Positions 27,741-35,602 are shown, counted from the first letter of the stretch. The stretch is DNA of 64,000 nucleotides from Rhodothermales bacterium (GCA_028284865.1 JANQQV010000009.1:97245-161244), one strand, 5' to 3'. A program made the numbers and translations. Notes: a model not told the origin generated them from the sequence alone.

Positions 27741-29252
27741 TCAGGAGGGCCAGGCGCGGTAGGCCGAGGGCTCAAGGCTGAGCGCCTTGTACATGTCTCC
27801 ACGCAACTCATACAGGGATCCTGATTCGCTCCTTGGTTCGAAATCGTAGACGCGCACGAGCACAAACGTGCCTGTGTGCTCCCGTGAGTAGTCTAGCTCA
27901 TTGGGGCTGATATAAAACTTGGTCGAGAGCCCGCCTTTGGTGGTTTTCACCTCGATGTGTCGCTCATGGCCCTCTTCGTCAAAGGAGAGGATGTCGTAGC
28001 CGGCTCCGTCTCCGTCTTCAACGGAGACGTGCCGGACGCGCAGAGCGAGATCTTCCCGTCCGGCCTCTGTTAGTCGACTTTTCTCCAGTTCAAGCACCGC
28101 CTTCTCTCCCGCGAGGCCCAACTTCTTGTTAGATGCATCTTGAGCGGCCCGCCCAGCAGAAGATCGCGGCACGAATGAACGCTTCGAGGTGCCTGAACGG
28201 GCGGATGAGTCGGGGGGATCAGTCCTTTGCAAACCAGAACGGACCGTGACATTAGCTCTAGCCTCAGAGCTCGTGTCCTGATCGCTGTCCGCCTCGCGTT
28301 CTCCGCTTGGATCGTTAACAGTCAGGGGACGCATGCCGATGGCGTCAAAGATCTGGCTCTTGACATCAACCCAATCCAAGAGTCGCCATGTGAAATGAAC
28401 GGGCTGCTCCTGGTCGCTTATGTGATCTTCGTATGCCAGCCGGCCACAATACGTGTAGTTGTCTTTGCCGCTAGCCCTCAAGAAGAGAAAAATGCTGTAG
28501 GCCTTCTCGTCGTGATCAATGAGTCGCCTGATGGCGGGATGAGCGAGCTTTTGATTGGGCTGCGACTGCCAGACGAGGATTCCCTCCTTCGAAATCCCTT
28601 CGACGAAGGTATGCTCTCCTTGGCTTTGGCCGAGAGTGACAAAGAAGACCGTATCGGCGCTTCCTTCAGGACTCACAATGCCCGATGGGCTCCATTTTCC
28701 GAAATTGGGATTGAACTTGTAGTCGGGATCGAAGACGCCCGCCACGTCTTTGCGGGAATACCGGGATAGCAACGAAAATTGGTGGTAGGAGGGGCGCGTG
28801 CCTTCTTCGACCAGCGCGTCAAAGGAGCTATCGAGGAGCGCCGTGGCTTGATCGTCTATGCGCGTGCCGGAAGACTCGGGGGTCCAGTTTTGTTGTGCAA
28901 GCGCCTCGTATTGCTCGATCACCTGACTGTCGATAATCCGCTCTTGACCGGGCACGCGCAGATCAGTGATTTGAACAAAGGCATACGTGGTTTTGTCACC
29001 CTTCGCTGCCCGCTCCTCATCCCAGTGCGCTGCCTCGAGCGCTTCGCGAAGGATGACTCCCCGCGCAAAAATGCCTTTGGGTTCATCACCCACGCGCGCC
29101 CAGTAGACCGTGTCTCCCGCCTCGACATACTTGCGCGATCCCAGGCTCCAGTCTTGAGTAACCTTCTCACCTCTACGTACCGCGTCGGCTTTGCTCGTGA
29201 TTTCGGGCCACGGTGATTTCTTTGGATTCCAAGTGAGGAGAAAGGCGCTCAT
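27741..29252 (-). CDS. EVE-DUF3427-DUF3883 protein, candidate modification-dependent restriction endonuclease
   Basis: A 503-residue protein with three modules. Residues about 1-150 are an EVE domain (FLLTWNPKKSPWPE, VEAGDTVYWARVGDEPKGIFARG), a PUA-like fold that reads modified bases. Residues about 160-315 resemble DUF3427 (LLSRYSRKDVAGVF, NFGKWSPSGIV, FVTLGQSQGEHTF, YSIFLFLR). Residues about 375-503 are DUF3883 with a PD-(D/E)xK-type core: GYDILSF (Asp420) and HIEVKTT (Glu434, Lys436). This order suggests base reading plus DNA cleavage, as in type IV restriction. No methylase is adjacent, consistent with a modification-dependent enzyme. Substrate is not predictable. Confidence 0.8.
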   Translation of the reverse strand: MSAFLLTWNPKKSPWPEITSKADAVRRGEKVTQDWSLGSRKYVEAGDTVYWARVGDEPKGIFARGVILREALEAAHWDEERAAKGDKTTYAFVQITDLRVPGQERIIDSQVIEQYEALAQQNWTPESSGTRIDDQATALLDSSFDALVEEGTRPSYHQFSLLSRYSRKDVAGVFDPDYKFNPNFGKWSPSGIVSPEGSADTVFFVTLGQSQGEHTFVEGISKEGILVWQSQPNQKLAHPAIRRLIDHDEKAYSIFLFLRASGKDNYTYCGRLAYEDHISDQEQPVHFTWRLLDWVDVKSQIFDAIGMRPLTVNDPSGEREADSDQDTSSEARANVTVRSGLQRTDPPDSSARSGTSKRSFVPRSSAGRAAQDASNKKLGLAGEKAVLELEKSRLTEAGREDLALRVRHVSVEDGDGAGYDILSFDEEGHERHIEVKTTKGGLSTKFYISPNELDYSREHTGTFVLVRVYDFEPRSESGSLYELRGDMYKALSLEPSAYRAWPS

Positions 29253-29395
29253 GAGATCGGCGTTTGATGGAAAGGGAATCTATGCGACAAGCATCGAAGC
29301 CGCATATGGGCAGATTCACTCCATTCGAGGTATGAGTGCTGAAAATTCCGGCACCCCGGAATATCAACCTGAGCCGATCACTCTATGGCAGGATA

Positions 29396-29436
29396 CCCCC
29401 CCCCGGTAGTGTACCCCTCCAGACCCCCCACCCCCC
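29396..29436 (-). other. Candidate G-quadruplex / poly-C tract
   Basis: On the plus strand there are four C-runs, 9 (29396-29404), 4 (29414-29417), 6 (29424-29429) and 6 (29431-29436). The minus strand therefore carries four G-runs of at least four with loops of 1-9 bases, a textbook intramolecular quadruplex pattern. It lies in the 225-base gap between two minus-strand genes, upstream of the EVE gene, and would be in its leader or promoter. Confidence 0.6.
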
Positions 29437-29477
29437 TAAATCGCACAGTACTGTCAACCCAATACCTGGGCGTTCAC

Positions 29478-29912
29478 CTAGACGCGGCCCTGCGTATGTG
29501 ATCGAAAGACCTTTCGTATCTCTACAGCCATGGTGGATCTACCATGGTTTGGGTCGCCACGTTTTCCTTCTCGTAGCTCTGCCCACACGCAAGCAGCGTC
29601 GATAGCCGATATGAGGGCCCAGCGCTCGTCTTCGTAGAGTGTGGCATAGACGGCAAGAAACGAGGCAGCTGATGGCTCAAGGGCGTGAATCCCATTGCTT
29701 CTCGCATCTAGGTAGATGCCAAAAAACGCTCTTCGTTGTTTCTCCAGCCAAGACTCCTTCTCGAGTCCCTGCGAGATTCGACGCGTTAGGTCAATCATGC
29801 ACTGTATTCGATCGACCGGTTCTGTTAACTCAGCAATTCTGCAGGCAAGGAGGCGCATTGAGCATTCTCCTGGGAGCGTGGCAATAAGCTGTTCGGCTTC
29901 GAGGGTTGTCAT
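29478..29912 (-). CDS. Hypothetical helical protein, island
   Basis: About 144 residues from the ATG at 29912; the frame is open to 30053 but that would overlap the upstream gene widely, while 29912 overlaps its stop by exactly four bases (ATGA). The sequence is mostly helical with no signal peptide or membrane segment, for example ALEPSAASFLAVYATLYEDERW and AACVWAELREGKRG. No family recognised. It is third in the recombinase / Cys-rich / hypothetical gene row. Confidence 0.6.
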   Translation of the reverse strand: MTTLEAEQLIATLPGECSMRLLACRIAELTEPVDRIQCMIDLTRRISQGLEKESWLEKQRRAFFGIYLDARSNGIHALEPSAASFLAVYATLYEDERWALISAIDAACVWAELREGKRGDPNHGRSTMAVEIRKVFRSHTQGRV

Positions 29913-30244
29913 GGTCTGTCGGGGTCTGTTTGGGAGCGGCAAACAGGGCAGCCCGGCGAGAAAACGGCCTCGGGATAGTGATAAATCTGGTTCGATTCGG
30001 GATCGTAGCGATTGCTTCCAGGAGAAGGGATGTACTGAGAACATCCGTTGCAATATGTGCAGTTGCAGTAGCAGCTCACCGTCACAACCCGTTCTGGGTC
30101 ATGAGGAAAGAGGGTCAGGATGTATTTCAGCTTTGTTGAACCATTGTATCCACCACAGCTGCCGCAGACATCGAGACCGGGTGGTGTGGGGAACTCCTGC
30201 TGATGAGAGTTCCATTCGATTTGTGGTGTAGAGTTGTCTCGCAT
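29909..30244 (-). CDS. Small cysteine-rich protein, island
   Basis: A 111-residue protein with nine cysteines: C27xxC30, a tight CxCxCxxCxxC cluster at residues 58-68, and C99xxC102. This looks like two or three zinc-binding knuckles or a zinc ribbon, not a disulfide protein, since there is no signal peptide. No family recognised. It begins six bases after the recombinase stop and overlaps the next gene by four bases, so all three are likely co-transcribed and it may bind DNA, RNA or a partner of the recombinase. Confidence 0.65.
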   Translation of the reverse strand: MRDNSTPQIEWNSHQQEFPTPPGLDVCGSCGGYNGSTKLKYILTLFPHDPERVVTVSCYCNCTYCNGCSQYIPSPGSNRYDPESNQIYHYPEAVFSPGCPVCRSQTDPDRP

Positions 30245-30250
30245 ATCAGA

Positions 30251-31234
30251 TCAGAGTCCAAGTTTGTCGGTGGGATTGTTCACCCAGGGATCTAGCTCGC
30301 GGATGTAGCTTCGAAGGACATCGAGCGACTTGTGTCTCGAAACGCGAGCTATATCGTATTCGCTCGCCCCTGCACGTTTGGCTTCCGTGATCATGCCCGC
30401 CCGGAGGCTATGTGCGGAGAAACCCTTTGTCGAAAGCCCTGCCTCCTCCATGCGGCGAAGCAAGATGTTGCCGACGCTGCGAGGGGTAAGAGGCGCACTT
30501 TCTGGAAATCGAGAAGAGGGGAAGACATGATTGACGTAGTGGCTCTTTATCGCGAGCCAGTCCTTAACAGCACCCACTGGACACGTCAGGCCCTGACCGC
30601 GCCGCAAGCCTACTTCAATCCCTTCTGCCATCTGGTCAGTTTTTGAGCTGCCCACTCGCAAAAGAAGCCCTTCTCTCTCGAAGGACAGGTCCTTCTCTTG
30701 CAGCGCCACAATTTCAGATCGCCTTAGACCACCCGCGAACCCGACGCACAAAATGGCGCGATCCCTCGCCCGGCGCCACCCAGATACCTTTGACGGCAAG
30801 GGATCTGCGTACATAGCTCGTATAACGCGGCGTAGCAGGGCAGAGCTTAGGGGGCGTGCCCGTCGCTTCGGGCGATTCTTAGGCAAGCGGCAGATGGCCT
30901 TCCACTGTTTCGCAATCCTTGGATCAGAGAGGGAAACCGGACACTGAATGCCCATCGCGTACTCATAGTGAAACCGAATGGCTGCGATTCTTCGGCGCAA
31001 CGTCGCATTGCTAAGCTCTCCGGCGTGGTCTGAGAGATAGCGCAACAGAACGTCCGGTTCATCCGAGAACGGATCAGCCTGGTGTTCACTACACCAAGTC
31101 TCGTAATGCGCGAAGTCGGACCTGTACGCCCGCTCACTATTAGCGCTTAGCAGAAATGGCTGCGATTCAAGAAGCAGCCTGCTAGGCGCCGGCCCACCGA
31201 CGTCGAAGGTGAGCTGGGGGAGATGAGTATTCAT
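30251..31234 (-). CDS. Tyrosine recombinase (second recombinase of the island)
   Basis: A 327-residue phage-integrase-family protein with all catalytic residues: Arg171 (GGLRRSEI), Lys198 (GSSKTDQ), HxxR at 275-278 (AHSLRAG), His301 (VSRHKS) and Tyr310 (RSYIRE). The core-binding domain is at about residues 20-120. It is XerC/D-like in size and is distinct from the tRNA-side integrase. A good ribosome site (AAGGAGG) precedes the ATG. It could resolve dimers of the replicating form or act on the excised element; with the two small genes downstream it forms a probable operon. Confidence 0.9.
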   Translation of the reverse strand: MNTHLPQLTFDVGGPAPSRLLLESQPFLLSANSERAYRSDFAHYETWCSEHQADPFSDEPDVLLRYLSDHAGELSNATLRRRIAAIRFHYEYAMGIQCPVSLSDPRIAKQWKAICRLPKNRPKRRARPLSSALLRRVIRAMYADPLPSKVSGWRRARDRAILCVGFAGGLRRSEIVALQEKDLSFEREGLLLRVGSSKTDQMAEGIEVGLRRGQGLTCPVGAVKDWLAIKSHYVNHVFPSSRFPESAPLTPRSVGNILLRRMEEAGLSTKGFSAHSLRAGMITEAKRAGASEYDIARVSRHKSLDVLRSYIRELDPWVNNPTDKLGL

Positions 31235-31276
31235 GACGGATCCTCCTTTCTTGTTGAGGTCGACCCATCATGGACA

Positions 31277-31313
31277 TAAAAAAACCGAACAGCCGCCGCA
31301 GCGCAGTTCGGTT
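31277..31313 (-). terminator. Intrinsic terminator/attenuator upstream of the recombinase
   Basis: On the minus strand AAACCGAAC and GTTCGGTTT form a 9-bp stem with a 15-base loop, followed by a run of seven T. It lies about 45 bases upstream of the recombinase ATG, where a terminator would stop a leader RNA started upstream. The rest of 31235-31622 is non-coding and should hold the divergent promoters of the recombinase and the excisionase genes; no clear promoter boxes were found. Confidence 0.65.
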
Positions 31314-31622
31314 TCGATGTAGCAATAATCTTTTCATGGTCCCTTTAGCTGTGTTTGTTGAGCGCCCGCAATCAGGTCGACAAATCGGCGCTGTGTGTTA
31401 GACAGATTGGGTAGCAAAGTGATCCCGAAGAGGTAGTCTCGTTCTCGTTTTATCTGCGTCCTGAGTTATCGGAAAGCGATTGTCAAAAACAGCCCCTGAG
31501 TGTCCTAAGGAGGGCGATAGGTGAACGGATTGGATGACTTTCGGAAGGGACGCGCGCAAATCGAGTCTGGCTTCTAGGGACCGGATGTTGCCTCCATGTT
31601 TCACAGCGACAAGGAGGCATTC

Positions 31623-31931
31623 ATGTCACACCCGGAATCCCGCTCGAGCGAATCGAACTCCATTGAGTCGCTGCTCGAGTCTCTCTTAGATCAAACTACC
31701 CGCCAAGCGGAAGTAAGCCGCAAACGGATCCTTTCCAAGAGCGAGGCGGCTGACTACCTGGGGATTGCTCCTCGAACCCTAGACAAGCTCGTCTCGGAAG
31801 GAGAGATACCTGTTACTCATCTCACTACAAGGCGGGCCTTCGATCGGCGAGCACTCGACCAAATCATCCGTGGGCGAACGAAATATGAAAGCGCGCCCGC
31901 GGGGATACCGATGCGGAGGGTGAGAAGATGA
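31623..31931 (+). CDS. Excisionase/MerR-like helix-turn-helix protein
   Basis: About 102 residues. The ATG at 31623 has a strong ribosome site (AAGGAGG, 6-base spacing), preferred over ATG 31596. The motif RILSKSEAADYLGIAPRTLDKLVSEGEIPVTHLTTRRAFDRRALD is the winged-helix excisionase/MerR-type DNA-binding domain; most likely it directs excision and regulates integrase. The stop overlaps the rep start by four bases, tying excision control to replication. Confidence 0.83.
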   Translation: MSHPESRSSESNSIESLLESLLDQTTRQAEVSRKRILSKSEAADYLGIAPRTLDKLVSEGEIPVTHLTTRRAFDRRALDQIIRGRTKYESAPAGIPMRRVRR

Positions 31932-32833
31932 CAACAAAGCCGTCCTTCCTCTTGACCTTAAGCCATACCAGAACGAGGGAGATTCTGGAGTTCTACCCCT
32001 CAGGCCATCTCATCCGGCGCATTCTGGCTGGTCGAGTGAGCGCCTCTCAGGGGAAACTGCAGTCCAAGAGAGGACCTATCACCAAGTTTAGTCGAAAGGC
32101 AGGGAAGCGGCTAAGGGAAAGGGTGCTTCGCGTAAACAGAGACGAGCCATTCTTGCACGTGGTCCTTACATATGGAGCGATCTATCCACACCGCGTCGAC
32201 CAAGCCAAGAAACACCTTTCAAGACTCTGGAGGCTCTTGCACGCTCGATTCGCAGAGGTAGGTGCGATATGGGCGATGCAGTTTCAGCAGAGGGGTGCAC
32301 CCCATTTCCACTTAGTCGTTTGGGGCGTAAGCGCTCGTGCCCTCAGGAGCTGGATAAAGGAGGCCTGGCACTCTGTTGCAACAGATGACTGGAGTTTTGT
32401 CGACTCCTGCGGAGCAAGAGTCGAACAAGGTCGCAGCTTAAAGGCGATCGCCAACTACTTATCTTCGCCCTATGGAGTCCCTGAGAGCTACTTAAAGGAG
32501 GGTTTGGAGGTAGGACGGCTCTGGGGCGTCAAGGGACAGAGCAACATTCCGGACAGTCCTCGGGAACTGTTTCAGGTAAAGCCGGGTCACGAAGCTCAGG
32601 TCGAAAGGCTTTTCCGCAGGTACATCAAAGCACAAAACAGAGGCAGGCCCTGGAGGGGTATGCCAAGGTCTGTGCAGGTACAAGACCCGGTTCAATGGGC
32701 TCGATGCTTGGAGCGGCAAGGACACGTTGATGTGGTGGGCAGGCAACGGGAAACAGGAATGCCGTCCGAGGATCACTCTGCGGTTGCGCAATCGAGCACT
32801 AGTCTAAACCACCGGCGTTCTCTGTTGACATAG
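31928..32833 (+). CDS. HUH rolling-circle replication initiator (Rep)
   Basis: A 301-residue protein. It has the signature of HUH endonucleases: motif 1-like FLHVVLTYG (residues 75-83), the metal-binding His-x-His in GAPHFHLVVWG (His126, His128) and a following helix with candidate nucleophile tyrosines (KAIANYLSSPYG, Tyr177 and Tyr182). Such proteins nick one strand and stay bound through a 5'-phosphotyrosine. Together with the coupled excisionase-like gene this implies that the element replicates as a circle after excision. A relaxase role is possible but no conjugation genes are present. Confidence 0.8.
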   Translation: MTTKPSFLLTLSHTRTREILEFYPSGHLIRRILAGRVSASQGKLQSKRGPITKFSRKAGKRLRERVLRVNRDEPFLHVVLTYGAIYPHRVDQAKKHLSRLWRLLHARFAEVGAIWAMQFQQRGAPHFHLVVWGVSARALRSWIKEAWHSVATDDWSFVDSCGARVEQGRSLKAIANYLSSPYGVPESYLKEGLEVGRLWGVKGQSNIPDSPRELFQVKPGHEAQVERLFRRYIKAQNRGRPWRGMPRSVQVQDPVQWARCLERQGHVDVVGRQRETGMPSEDHSAVAQSSTSLNHRRSLLT

Positions 32834-32933
32834 GCCTCCAAGTTGCTGCACGCCATAGCTTCTAGAAGGTCTTAGAACTGATCGGGCACCATTAGGTGTA
32901 CTGCCAAGAAACCAGTCCTGCGAACATGCGATG

Positions 32934-34034
32934 CTAGGTATTAAAGGCCGAGTTCATCGCATGCACCAGAGTATCGCCACGCAGGTGAGCATAGACATCC
33001 ATCATACGTTTATCGCTATGACCGAGGATCGTAGATGCTATCCTGTCGCTCACACCAGCAGCAACGAGAAAGCTGGCGCAGGTATGCCTTAGGTCATGGA
33101 ATCGAAAGCCCTTTTTAAGACCAGCGCGATCAGCAACGTCTCGAAAGCGCTTTGAAGCCATTTCTTGATTCAAGCGTCGGCCTTGCTTGCCGGTGAACAC
33201 AGGTCCGATCATATCCTTGTTTTGTACTGATCCCCATGCCGTCAGCACCTGCTTAGCTTGTTCGATCATTGGGATCGCTCTTTCGTGTCCCGATTTCGTC
33301 TTGAAGGCGGTATTGTTTTTGACGTTGATATATCCGCGCTCAAAGTCGACGTCCTCCCAGTCTAGGGAGATCAGTTCCCCCCGCCGCATCCCGGAATAAA
33401 CGGCTAGCTGAATCAGTGGGGAAAGCCACAGAAGATCGCCACCACGGGCCTTGCGAAGAGCGTACTTCTCCTTCACATCATCCTCGACGAACTGAATGAA
33501 GGACTCTAGCTGTCCGCCTGACAGATACCTTGGGAGGCGCTTTTCAAGTTTAGGCGGATTGATGTCGTCCAGTGGGTTGGTCTCCAGAAGTCTGTTCTTG
33601 TGAGCCCACCGAAATAGAACGTTAAGGTGCTTGTATCTATGGACCTTGGTTGCCGAAGAAGCATCCGGGTCAAAGATGCGCTTCTTCAGCGCCTCGGCAC
33701 TGATTTGATGAATCGAAACCTCAACACCCATCGATTCAGCGAGGAGCTTAGCCTCACTCAGGTACGCCGTCACGGTCTTCTCACGTAGGCCCTCACGTTC
33801 CCCTATGTAAGCTGCAGCGACTTCCGAGATCGTCAAGGCTCGATCGTACTTCGGAAGATTCCATGGGTCGAATTTCCCCATCTCGTATTCAAACCTGAGC
33901 TTCGCAGCCAGCGACTCAGCATGCTTACGAGAATCCACCTTCAGAGGGACCTTTTTCATCTTCGGTCGCTTGCTGGCATCATAGAATTGCAGATACCATT
34001 TCCCCCTCTTCTTGTCTTCAAACAGGCTGGCCAC
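32934..34034 (-). CDS. int: Tyrosine integrase of the tRNA-Arg element
   Basis: A 366-residue integrase with a GTG start (34034) behind an AGGAAAGGG ribosome site. An arm-binding-type N-terminus (KRGKWYLQFYD) and SAM-like core-binding domain precede the catalytic domain: Arg217 (SGMRRGEL), Lys247 (TKSGHER), HxxR at 313-316 (HDLRHTCAS), His339 (LGHSD) and Tyr348 (MDVYAHL). It is transcribed away from the tRNA and sits 136 bases from the att core, so it is the gene responsible for tRNA-Arg integration. Confidence 0.94.
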   Translation of the reverse strand: MASLFEDKKRGKWYLQFYDASKRPKMKKVPLKVDSRKHAESLAAKLRFEYEMGKFDPWNLPKYDRALTISEVAAAYIGEREGLREKTVTAYLSEAKLLAESMGVEVSIHQISAEALKKRIFDPDASSATKVHRYKHLNVLFRWAHKNRLLETNPLDDINPPKLEKRLPRYLSGGQLESFIQFVEDDVKEKYALRKARGGDLLWLSPLIQLAVYSGMRRGELISLDWEDVDFERGYINVKNNTAFKTKSGHERAIPMIEQAKQVLTAWGSVQNKDMIGPVFTGKQGRRLNQEMASKRFRDVADRAGLKKGFRFHDLRHTCASFLVAAGVSDRIASTILGHSDKRMMDVYAHLRGDTLVHAMNSAFNT

Positions 34035-34045
34035 AACCCTTTCCT

Positions 34046-34086
34046 GTGAGTAATAGGTGAGTAGTTTCTACTCACATAGTACTCAC
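34046..34086. promoter_or_regulatory. Four-copy symmetric GTGAGTA array before the integrase
   Basis: GTGAGTA occurs at 34046-34052 and 34057-34063, and its complement TACTCAC at 34069-34075 and 34080-34086. The whole array is a perfect dyad about base 34066, with the two copies in each half 11 bases apart. It lies just upstream of the int start codon and near attR, so it could be an arm-type integrase site, an autorepressor operator, or both. The same heptamer pair occurs near attL. Confidence 0.75.
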
Positions 34087-34121
34087 CGGTGCCCAATTGT
34101 GCCAAACCGCCTCAAACAACA

Positions 34122-34166
34122 AAAGCCCCGAAAAGACCTTTAAGGGGTCAATTCAGGGCTTTTTGA
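34122..34166 (-). terminator. Element-supplied terminator after tRNA-Arg
   Basis: On the minus strand AAAAGCCC pairs with GGGGCTTTT around a ~29-base loop, ending in a T-run. It stands just 3' of the reconstituted tRNA gene, replacing the different terminator left behind at 21904-21940. The 34035-34168 stretch contains no gene: only this, the GTGAGTA array and the attR start. Confidence 0.7.
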
Positions 34167-34168
34167 GG

Positions 34169-34244
<76 letters not shown>

Positions 34245-34304
34245 GTTTCGCTCACTGCGGTCTTGCCGCATGAAATCCGGGTGGCCCCGTTTTTCGGCGA
34301 GCGC

Positions 34305-34337
34305 CAAATATACCACGCTCTGTCGACCTCGGGCAAA
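34305..34337 (-). promoter_or_regulatory. Bacteroidota-type promoter of tRNA-Arg
   Basis: On the minus strand, TTTG (34337-34334), a 21-base spacer and TATATTTG (34312-34305) match the -33 TTTG and -7 TAnnTTTG consensus. The tRNA 5' end is about 60 bases downstream. The remaining intergenic bases to 34471 hold no other recognisable feature. Confidence 0.6.
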
Positions 34338-34471
34338 TGAAGTTCACATGGATGCTGTTTTGGTAGTCTCCTGGACTCCTGGCGTAACCGATTCAAAGCT
34401 GACTCGTGAAATGACGTCGCTACCCTTGGCGTCCAACGACCAACTGGAATCACTTCCCGCTCCATTCCGCC

Positions 34472-35506
34472 ATGAAACCTACACTTTCAACGCTGTCGGC
34501 CGTCTTGCTGGCCCTGATCTTGCTTCCTGCATCGGACACACGCGCTCAAGATCACCAGACGCCATTCTCATCCCAGATCAACATCGCCGAATGGGATGTG
34601 CCCTGGGAGCGGACTCGTCCTCGTGACCCCATGGTCGCGCCGAATGGAACGGTCTGGTTCTGTGGTCAGTCGGGAGGCTATTTGGCCTCGCTGAATCCTG
34701 AGACGGGAGAGATGAAGCAGTATGACCTGGGAGAGGGAGCCGGTCCACACAATCTGATTGTCGCGCCTGACGGTATGGTGTGGTATGCCGGAAACCGTCG
34801 CGCCCATATCGGCATGCTCAATCCCAAAACGGGTGAGATCACCAAATACGACATGCCGGATCCAGCCGCTCGCGACCCGCACACGTTAGTCTGGCTACCT
34901 GATGGAAACATTGCCTTCACCGTTCAGGGTGGCAACATGGTGGGTCACCTTGATATCACCACTGGCGAAGTAAAGCTGGCCAAAGCCGCTGAACGGGGAT
35001 CACGGCCTTATGGCATCAAGGTCGCTCCGGATGGGGAAGTATGGGTCGTGTTGTTCGGCACGAATCGACTGGCTCACTTCGATATGGAGACAGTAGAGCT
35101 GCACGAATTCGAACTCCCCCGTGAAGAAGCGAGGCCGCGCCGTATGGAGATCACCTCAGACGGTAGAATCTGGTATGGCGATTACGCTGGCGGTTACATG
35201 GGTGTGTTCGACCCTGAAACAGCAGAGTTCACGGAGTGGCAAATGCCGTCCGCTGGCAACTCGCGTGTGTACGGAATGGCCAAGGATGATTCTGACACGA
35301 TTTGGTTTGTGGAGACGGGCGTTGAGCCAAACCGATTCGTCGGGTTCGACACGAAAACAGAGACGTTCACGCGTTCGGCTGACGTGCCCTCCGGAGGAGG
35401 TACGATCCGGCACATGTATTTCGATGAGAATACCGGCTTCATTTGGTTTGGCGCCGACACCAATACTGTTGGTCGAGCTATCGTTTCTCCGCGCGCGGGG
35501 TCGTAA
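34472..35506 (+). CDS. Virginiamycin B lyase-like / SMP-30-type beta-propeller protein
   Basis: A 344-residue protein with a signal peptide (STLSAVLLALILLPASDTRAQ). Repeats of the form MVAPNGTVWF, IVAPDGMVWY, VWLPDGNIAF, KVAPDGEVWV and EITSDGRIWY, each followed by NPETGEMKQYDL-like strands, describe a six- or seven-bladed propeller of the Vgb/streptogramin-lyase family. Many members in environmental genomes are not antibiotic resistance genes; the metal-ligand histidines of true Vgb were not confirmed. It is exported to the periplasm. First host gene beyond the island. Confidence 0.8.
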   Translation: MKPTLSTLSAVLLALILLPASDTRAQDHQTPFSSQINIAEWDVPWERTRPRDPMVAPNGTVWFCGQSGGYLASLNPETGEMKQYDLGEGAGPHNLIVAPDGMVWYAGNRRAHIGMLNPKTGEITKYDMPDPAARDPHTLVWLPDGNIAFTVQGGNMVGHLDITTGEVKLAKAAERGSRPYGIKVAPDGEVWVVLFGTNRLAHFDMETVELHEFELPREEARPRRMEITSDGRIWYGDYAGGYMGVFDPETAEFTEWQMPSAGNSRVYGMAKDDSDTIWFVETGVEPNRFVGFDTKTETFTRSADVPSGGGTIRHMYFDENTGFIWFGADTNTVGRAIVSPRAGS

Positions 35507-35561
35507 CAGCGGCCTTCGACAAGCTTGCTGGATCCTCGGGAGCGAGCGCCAAGACTTGAAC

Positions 35562-35602
35562 GAGCCCCTTCGGGAACCACATGGAACCGGGAGGGGCTTT
35601 TT
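35562..35602 (+). terminator. Rho-independent terminator after the propeller gene
   Basis: GAGCCCCTTCGGG and CCGGGAGGGGCT form an imperfect GC-rich stem, followed by TTTTT, 56 bases past the stop at 35506. Confidence 0.7.

Noticed and set aside
28227..28769. 180-codon plus-strand open frame inside the EVE gene
   Set aside because: It lies entirely within the opposite-strand EVE-DUF3427-DUF3883 gene, which has recognisable domains; the plus-strand translation shows no family.
31398..31604. Short minus-strand frame between the two divergent island genes
   Set aside because: Its 68 residues show no family or ribosome site, and the stretch is better explained as regulatory or RNA-coding.
22140..34034. 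CRISPR array or Cas genes
   Set aside because: No regularly spaced 25-37-bp repeats and no Cas-like proteins were seen; the repeats found are short operator-like boxes.
34472..35506. Propeller protein as a true virginiamycin B lyase resistance gene
   Set aside because: It has the family fold, but I could not confirm the catalytic residues and the protein is exported, unlike cytosolic resistance lyases.
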